Of a stretch of 28,210 nt of DNA, positions 24,881-28,210 are shown one piece after another. Position 1 is the stretch's first letter. Each line of letters starts with the position of its first letter. Under the pieces are notes generated by a model. It was not told where the DNA came from, did not search any database, and saw only the letters and a program-made list of their open reading frames with translations. The translations under genes and the position numbers were made by a program. Origin of the DNA: an uncultured Muribaculaceae bacterium (GTDB lineage Bacteria > Bacteroidota > Bacteroidia > Bacteroidales > Muribaculaceae); the NCBI GenBank assembly GCA_910586595.1, contig CAJUJB010000034.1, positions 1 to 28,210 of the forward strand, given 5' to 3'.

Positions 24881-25943
24881 TGCGGAGTTGGAGCGGTGAA
24901 TCTTTTTCGACATCGTCTTTGCCAGATTTACTTAGGCTCAGCCCCATGAGGCGTATGGGTTTGTCGCTGACTTCAATTTTTTTCATCAAATCATGCGCGG
25001 CTGCCAGAAGGTTGGATGCCGAGGTATCTCCAGTGAAATCGGAAGAACTGCGGGTAAGGGTGGTGAAGTCGGAATAGCGTACTTTGAGGGTGAGTGTACG
25101 GCCATTAAAGTTCCGCTTAGATAGTCGGGATTCCAATTCTTCCGCTAATGAGATGAGCAAGCGGTCGATTTCTTCAGGAGATGAGATGTCGGCGTCAAGT
25201 GTTTGCTCACACCCTACAGATTTTCGCACGCGGCAGGCTTCAACCGGACGGTTGTCGATGCCTCGTGCGAAATTGTAGTATTGTAGAGCCGCTTTGCCAA
25301 AATAGAGACGTAGTTCAGGAACGGAAAACCGTTTCAGGTCTTCTCCGGTGTATATGCCGAGCGAATGCATTTTAGCTGCAGTGACCGGGCCTACTCCCCA
25401 AAAACTCTCAACCGGCATCTTTGCCACAAATTCTTCAGCACGCTCCGGCGGAATTACACATAGTCCGTCGGGCTTACGGTAATCGGATGCAATCTTTGCT
25501 AAAAATTTATTATAGGAAACACCGGCCGATGCAATCAGCCCGAGTCTTTCTCGTATAAGTTGCTTAATCTGGCGGGCTATATCCACTGCAAGATCGATGC
25601 CCTTGAAATTATTGGTTACATCGAGAAAAGCCTCATCGAGCGAAATGGGCTCAATTATATCTGTATACTCATGGAAAATATCGTGAATCTGAGCTGAAAC
25701 TTCCTTGTAACGGTCGAAACGGCAGTCGACAAATACAAGGTCAGGACACATGCGCCGGGCTTTGGACGACGACATGGTCGAGCGTACGCCAAATCGACGA
25801 GCCTCATAGCTCGCTGCAGCCACAACTCCTCGGCCATCTGCTTGACCGACGGCAATTGGCAAGCCTTTCAGATCTGGGTTATCGTGTTGCTCGACAGACG
25901 CATAGAAGGCATCCATGTCGATGTGTATAATCTTACGTACCAT
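24858..25943 (-). CDS. dinB: DNA polymerase IV (Y family)
   Basis: Translesion DNA polymerase of 361 residues, low fidelity and without proofreading. The N-terminal palm motif HIDMDAFYASVE holds the first catalytic Asp, and SLDEAFLDVT (about 96-105) holds the Asp-Glu pair. A thumb with helix-hairpin-helix segments (FWGVGPVTAAKMHSLGIYTGEDL) and the little-finger domain follow. The C-terminus PLQLRINF resembles a sliding-clamp binding motif. The ATG at 25941-25943 was chosen because it gives the family N-terminus; an upstream in-frame start at 25976 would begin inside the tRNA terminator. No LexA-type operator was recognised upstream. Confidence 0.96.
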   Translation of the reverse strand: MVRKIIHIDMDAFYASVEQHDNPDLKGLPIAVGQADGRGVVAAASYEARRFGVRSTMSSSKARRMCPDLVFVDCRFDRYKEVSAQIHDIFHEYTDIIEPISLDEAFLDVTNNFKGIDLAVDIARQIKQLIRERLGLIASAGVSYNKFLAKIASDYRKPDGLCVIPPERAEEFVAKMPVESFWGVGPVTAAKMHSLGIYTGEDLKRFSVPELRLYFGKAALQYYNFARGIDNRPVEACRVRKSVGCEQTLDADISSPEEIDRLLISLAEELESRLSKRNFNGRTLTLKVRYSDFTTLTRSSSDFTGDTSASNLLAAAHDLMKKIEVSDKPIRLMGLSLSKSGKDDVEKDSPLQLRINFDEEL

Positions 25944-25966
25944 GAGTATAAAGAGAGAAGGGGAGT

Positions 25967-26000
25967 AAAAAAACAAGGCAAACTTCAGAAGTTTGCCTTG
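25967..26000 (-). terminator. Intrinsic terminator after tRNA-Glu
   Basis: A perfect 12 bp stem (25974-25985 with 25989-26000, three-base loop) is followed on the minus strand by seven T (25967-25973). It lies 14 bp after the tRNA 3' end and just ahead of dinB, so it should separate tRNA from dinB transcription. Confidence 0.88.
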
Positions 26001-26014
26001 TCGGGTGATTTTTG

Positions 26015-26087
26015 TAGCGAATCAGGGAATCGAACCCTGGTCTCCACCGTGAGAGGGTGGCGTGCTAGGCCACTACACTAAATCGCC
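26015..26087 (-). tRNA. tRNA-Glu (anticodon CTC)
   Basis: A 73-base cloverleaf is readable on the minus strand. The anticodon arm is a CCACC/GGTGG stem with loop CTCTCAC, giving anticodon CTC. The T arm is CAGGG-TTCGATT-CCCTG, the D arm GTGT...GCAC, and the variable loop four bases, as usual for tRNA-Glu. CCA is not encoded (ACA follows position 72). The acceptor stem has a G1-U72 wobble and a U6-U67 mismatch. Confidence 0.92.
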
Positions 26088-26124
26088 ATTTGCTTTAGGT
26101 GAGGGTCTCTCGCTTTTTGCACTG

Positions 26125-26155
26125 CAAAGTTACGGCGATATTTTTGTGTGTGCAA
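26125..26155 (-). promoter_or_regulatory. Bacteroidetes-type promoter for tRNA-Glu
   Basis: On the minus strand, TTG (26153-26155) and TAACTTTG (26125-26132) are 20 bp apart, a full consensus match. The start would be about 34 bp before the tRNA 5' end. Confidence 0.78.
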
Positions 26156-26188
26156 TACCTCTGCGCTATTTTAACACTACTTTAACAT

Positions 26189-26965
26189 TTAGAGGGGCTC
26201 ATATATGTCTCCTCCCGCAAGCTCGCGGAATAAATCGGCATATTTTTCCGCGACAGCTGTGGCAAACCTGGCACCCTTGTCGGCAGTAGACTTGGATGGG
26301 TCGCCTATACCGGTGTCTATGCTTACACGGCTCCAGTTCCTGGGAAGCCAGGCTACACCTTCGCGGAGGCTTTGAGCTTTAAAACCTGTAGAGGCTCCTG
26401 AGCCCGCTTTTGAAAGGTCAACCAATTCGGGATGGTAATACATCATAACAGACGTTTCGAGCTCGTCGGCATGATCGCCCGGATTATCGAAATAATCTTT
26501 TGCGGGCAGTACTTTAAACCAATCGCTGACAGCGATGGTCATATCGGGCAGCTCGGCTGCGAGATCCCTTATAATTCCTTTAAAAGTGTTGCCTCCGTGA
26601 CCATTGATTATTACCAACGTATGTATGCCTTGGGCATGCAGGGATGTGGCGATATCGGTAAGAATAGCTTTTTGTGTTTCCGTGCGTGTATGGATGCAAA
26701 ATTTCAATTCCCGTTGGCCGGGATTTTGTGCGCCAAAGTTTACCGGAGGGAGAATCATTACATTAATGCCATATTTCTCGCGGGCGATTATGGCAGCATC
26801 CAAAGCGACGTCATGCGATAAAAGGCAGTCGGTGAGGTAGGGGAGGTGGTAGTTGTGGGGTTCTGTAGCTCCCCACGGAAGCACGGCGAGCGCATAGTCA
26901 AGGTTGCGCGTGTCGCCGTAGGCTGCCGTAGAGAGATCTAAAGACCGGTTTGACGGATTATTCAT
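26189..26965 (-). CDS. Creatininase family protein
   Basis: Metal-dependent amidohydrolase of 258 residues. The family binds two metals; ligand motifs are visible as Glu35 and His37 in GATEPHNYHLP, Asp46 in LTD, His123 in NGHGGN, and Glu170 in HADELETS. The family includes creatinine amidohydrolase, formamidopyrimidine deformylase of riboflavin and deazaflavin synthesis, and MftE peptidases, so creatinine need not be the substrate. There is no signal peptide, hence cytoplasmic. It starts 12 bp after the GH16 stop and probably shares its transcript. The downstream end lies close to the tRNA promoter, and no terminator was seen between. Confidence 0.9.
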   Translation of the reverse strand: MNNPSNRSLDLSTAAYGDTRNLDYALAVLPWGATEPHNYHLPYLTDCLLSHDVALDAAIIAREKYGINVMILPPVNFGAQNPGQRELKFCIHTRTETQKAILTDIATSLHAQGIHTLVIINGHGGNTFKGIIRDLAAELPDMTIAVSDWFKVLPAKDYFDNPGDHADELETSVMMYYHPELVDLSKAGSGASTGFKAQSLREGVAWLPRNWSRVSIDTGIGDPSKSTADKGARFATAVAEKYADLFRELAGGDIYEPL

Positions 26966-26977
26966 TAATCTAAAGTT

Positions 26978-27829
26978 TTATTGATATACCCGGACGTAGT
27001 CAATTTCATATCTTACAGGGTAGGTGTCAGGGGATATGTCACCACCGTGGTCACCACCGATTGCCAGGTCGAGCAACACATAATGGGGCTGTTGCATAGG
27101 ATTGGTTCCTCGGCCGATTTTCCCATTGACAGTGGTTGCGAGGTCAACCTCATTTATCAATTCGTCGTCGAGGTATATTTTAAGGGCGTTTTCATCCCAG
27201 TCCATTCGCCAAATGTGGAATTTCGATGCCCACTCGGGATCTTTCTCTAAGAAGTGGGTGAACGGCACGGTCTTGCTGTTCCACATTGCGTCGTTCGGAC
27301 GATTTTTACCCCATGCCGCGTTTGCAAGAATATGAGGAACGCCATCAATGCGATAGAACTCCATTATATCAATCTCGCCACAAGACGGCCAAGGCATTTC
27401 GTTGCCGAGCGTCCATATAGCTGGCCACGCGCCAGGCCCAACGGGGATACGTGCCCTAACTTCGATTGTTCCGTATTTAAAGTCGAATTTACCACGGGTA
27501 TTTACAGACGCAGAAGTACATTCAATATTCTTACGTGACTTGCGCCAGTCTCTCGACCCTTCTTCATAATTTGGGTTCGGGAAGTTGGCCGGACGAGCTT
27601 CAAGAACCAGAAGTCCACCTTGGCAATAGGCGTTAGAATCAGCGTACCATTGAAACTCATGATTCCTTACAAAACCTTCTTCGAAATTCCATTTTTCAGA
27701 ATTAAGAGGGCCGTCGGTGTTAAATTCATCACTCCAGATCAGGGTACGGTCTGGAGATGCAGCTGCCGCATTGAAAAGGTTCGCACCCATCAATACTGCG
27801 CCTGCAGCTAAAACAACTTTTTTAAGCAT
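26978..27829 (-). CDS. Glycoside hydrolase family 16, probable endo-beta-1,3-glucanase
   Basis: Secreted beta-jelly-roll glycosidase of 283 residues. The signal peptide runs to about residue 24 (NAAAASP). The catalytic motif is EIDIMEF, with nucleophile Glu152, Asp154 and acid-base Glu157, spaced E-x-D-x-x-E as in laminarinase-type members. The substrate-cleft segments WPAIWTLG (135-142) and FHIWRMDWDENALKIYLDD are typical. The length is that of one catalytic domain with no carbohydrate-binding module or lipobox. The kelch gene stops 33 bp upstream. No SusC/SusD pair is visible in the window. Preference for beta-1,3- or mixed-linkage glucan is inferred from the motif. Confidence 0.92.
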   Translation of the reverse strand: MLKKVVLAAGAVLMGANLFNAAAASPDRTLIWSDEFNTDGPLNSEKWNFEEGFVRNHEFQWYADSNAYCQGGLLVLEARPANFPNPNYEEGSRDWRKSRKNIECTSASVNTRGKFDFKYGTIEVRARIPVGPGAWPAIWTLGNEMPWPSCGEIDIMEFYRIDGVPHILANAAWGKNRPNDAMWNSKTVPFTHFLEKDPEWASKFHIWRMDWDENALKIYLDDELINEVDLATTVNGKIGRGTNPMQQPHYVLLDLAIGGDHGGDISPDTYPVRYEIDYVRVYQ

Positions 27830-27862
27830 AACTTGATTGGTTTTGGATAGAGTGTTCTTATG

Positions 27863-28210
27863 TCAGAATTTAAATAGTTCGATATTGGCGGTGCGGATAC
27901 GCGGCTTAATCTCCCCGCCGATAAGCATGATGCGACTATCGGGCAACAATACGGCACTGGATCCTGCACGTGCCGCCTCAGGTGTGGAGGCTGCGATGGT
28001 GAAGGAATTGTCTGCGGGGTTGTATATGAATACATCTTTATTGAAGCGATACCATTCAACAGGGTGAGACAAGTAGTCGGGAGCCTGATTCCGCAATGCC
28101 TCAATAAAAATATCCTTGTTGACGCCACCCGACAGCACTATGCACCCGTCCGGCAGTGTGCAAGCAGTTCCACCTCCGAGTGACACATCATTTCCAAGTG
28201 AGTCCTTGGG
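27863..28210 (-). CDS. Kelch-repeat NanM-like (cyclically permuted mutarotase family) protein, C-terminal part
   Basis: Only the last 115 codons are present; the frame stays open to the window edge, so the start lies beyond 28210. The visible part has beta-propeller kelch blades with the motif SLGGGTACTLPDGCIVLSGGV, then VFIYNPADNSFT and AGSSAVLLPDSRIMLIGGE. This matches the C-terminus of N-acetylneuraminate epimerase (NanM) and related mutarotases of Bacteroidetes, which convert anomers of N-acetylneuraminic acid. A GH16 gene follows on the same strand 33 bp later. Whether sialic acid genes lie beyond the edge cannot be seen. Confidence 0.75.
   Translation of the reverse strand, partial: PKDSLGNDVSLGGGTACTLPDGCIVLSGGVNKDIFIEALRNQAPDYLSHPVEWYRFNKDVFIYNPADNSFTIAASTPEAARAGSSAVLLPDSRIMLIGGEIKPRIRTANIELFKF

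Noticed and set aside
25944..25976. Eleven-codon N-terminal extension of dinB
   Set aside because: It would start within the T-run of the tRNA terminator, and the family N-terminus begins at the ATG at 25943.
1..28210. CRISPR array, prophage, insertion sequence or defence system
   Set aside because: No regularly spaced repeats, transposase, integrase or typical defence nuclease/helicase genes were seen; the DEDDh exonuclease and DinB are ordinary repair-type proteins.

Overview
This is a chromosomal window from a member of the Bacteroidales, most likely a Muribaculaceae-type (S24-7) gut commensal. The evidence is a PorQ-cmk-ispH block, a Bacteroidetes-style small membrane protein/ECF sigma/outer-membrane barrel operon, a GH16 and a NanM-like kelch protein, and five intergenic promoters of the Bacteroidetes type (TTG or TTTG, 20 bp, TAnnTTTG or a one-base variant). 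No phage, plasmid, insertion sequence or CRISPR array was seen. Most of the window is ordinary housekeeping DNA in tightly packed operons.

Layout. 29-2596 (-): a secreted choloylglycine-hydrolase-family amidase preceded by a MscS-type mechanosensitive channel. 2704-10804 (-): a compact set of eight genes, in transcription order dedA, rpe, ftsK, a LolA-like protein, trxB, ybaK, aroC and a YhcC-type radical SAM protein, several joined by 1-4 nt overlaps. A clear promoter sits in front of dedA. 10805-11135: a 331 bp divergent intergenic region with stacked promoter candidates, two kinds of short direct repeat and a possible 20-codon leader ORF. 11136-14818 (+): a small uncharacterised protein, a MATE exporter, and a phosphohexomutase with its own promoter, ending in a strong hairpin shared with the convergent mlaD-type gene. 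14899-16670 (-): MCE-domain protein and N-acetylmuramoyl-L-alanine amidase. 16874-20281 (+): porQ, cmk, ispH, a DEDDh exonuclease and a small basic membrane-anchored protein that overlaps the exonuclease gene. 20283-21435 (-): DJ-1/PfpI protein and nitroreductase. 21579-24880 (+): a small two-helix membrane protein, an ECF sigma factor, an outer-membrane beta-barrel protein split by an in-frame amber codon, and a two-cluster ferredoxin. 24858-28210 (-): dinB, tRNA-Glu(CTC) with its own promoter and terminator, a creatininase-family hydrolase, a GH16 glucanase and the C-terminal part of a NanM-like kelch protein that runs off the window.

The most interesting places are the ECF-sigma operon (21579-24880), including the nonsense codon at 23727-23729, and the structured leader at 10805-11135. 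I did not find a convincing new defence or mobile system. TAG is a normal stop here (MscS, aroC, amidase and sigma genes all end in it), so the amber in the barrel gene looks like a mutation or sequence error and not a recoded codon.
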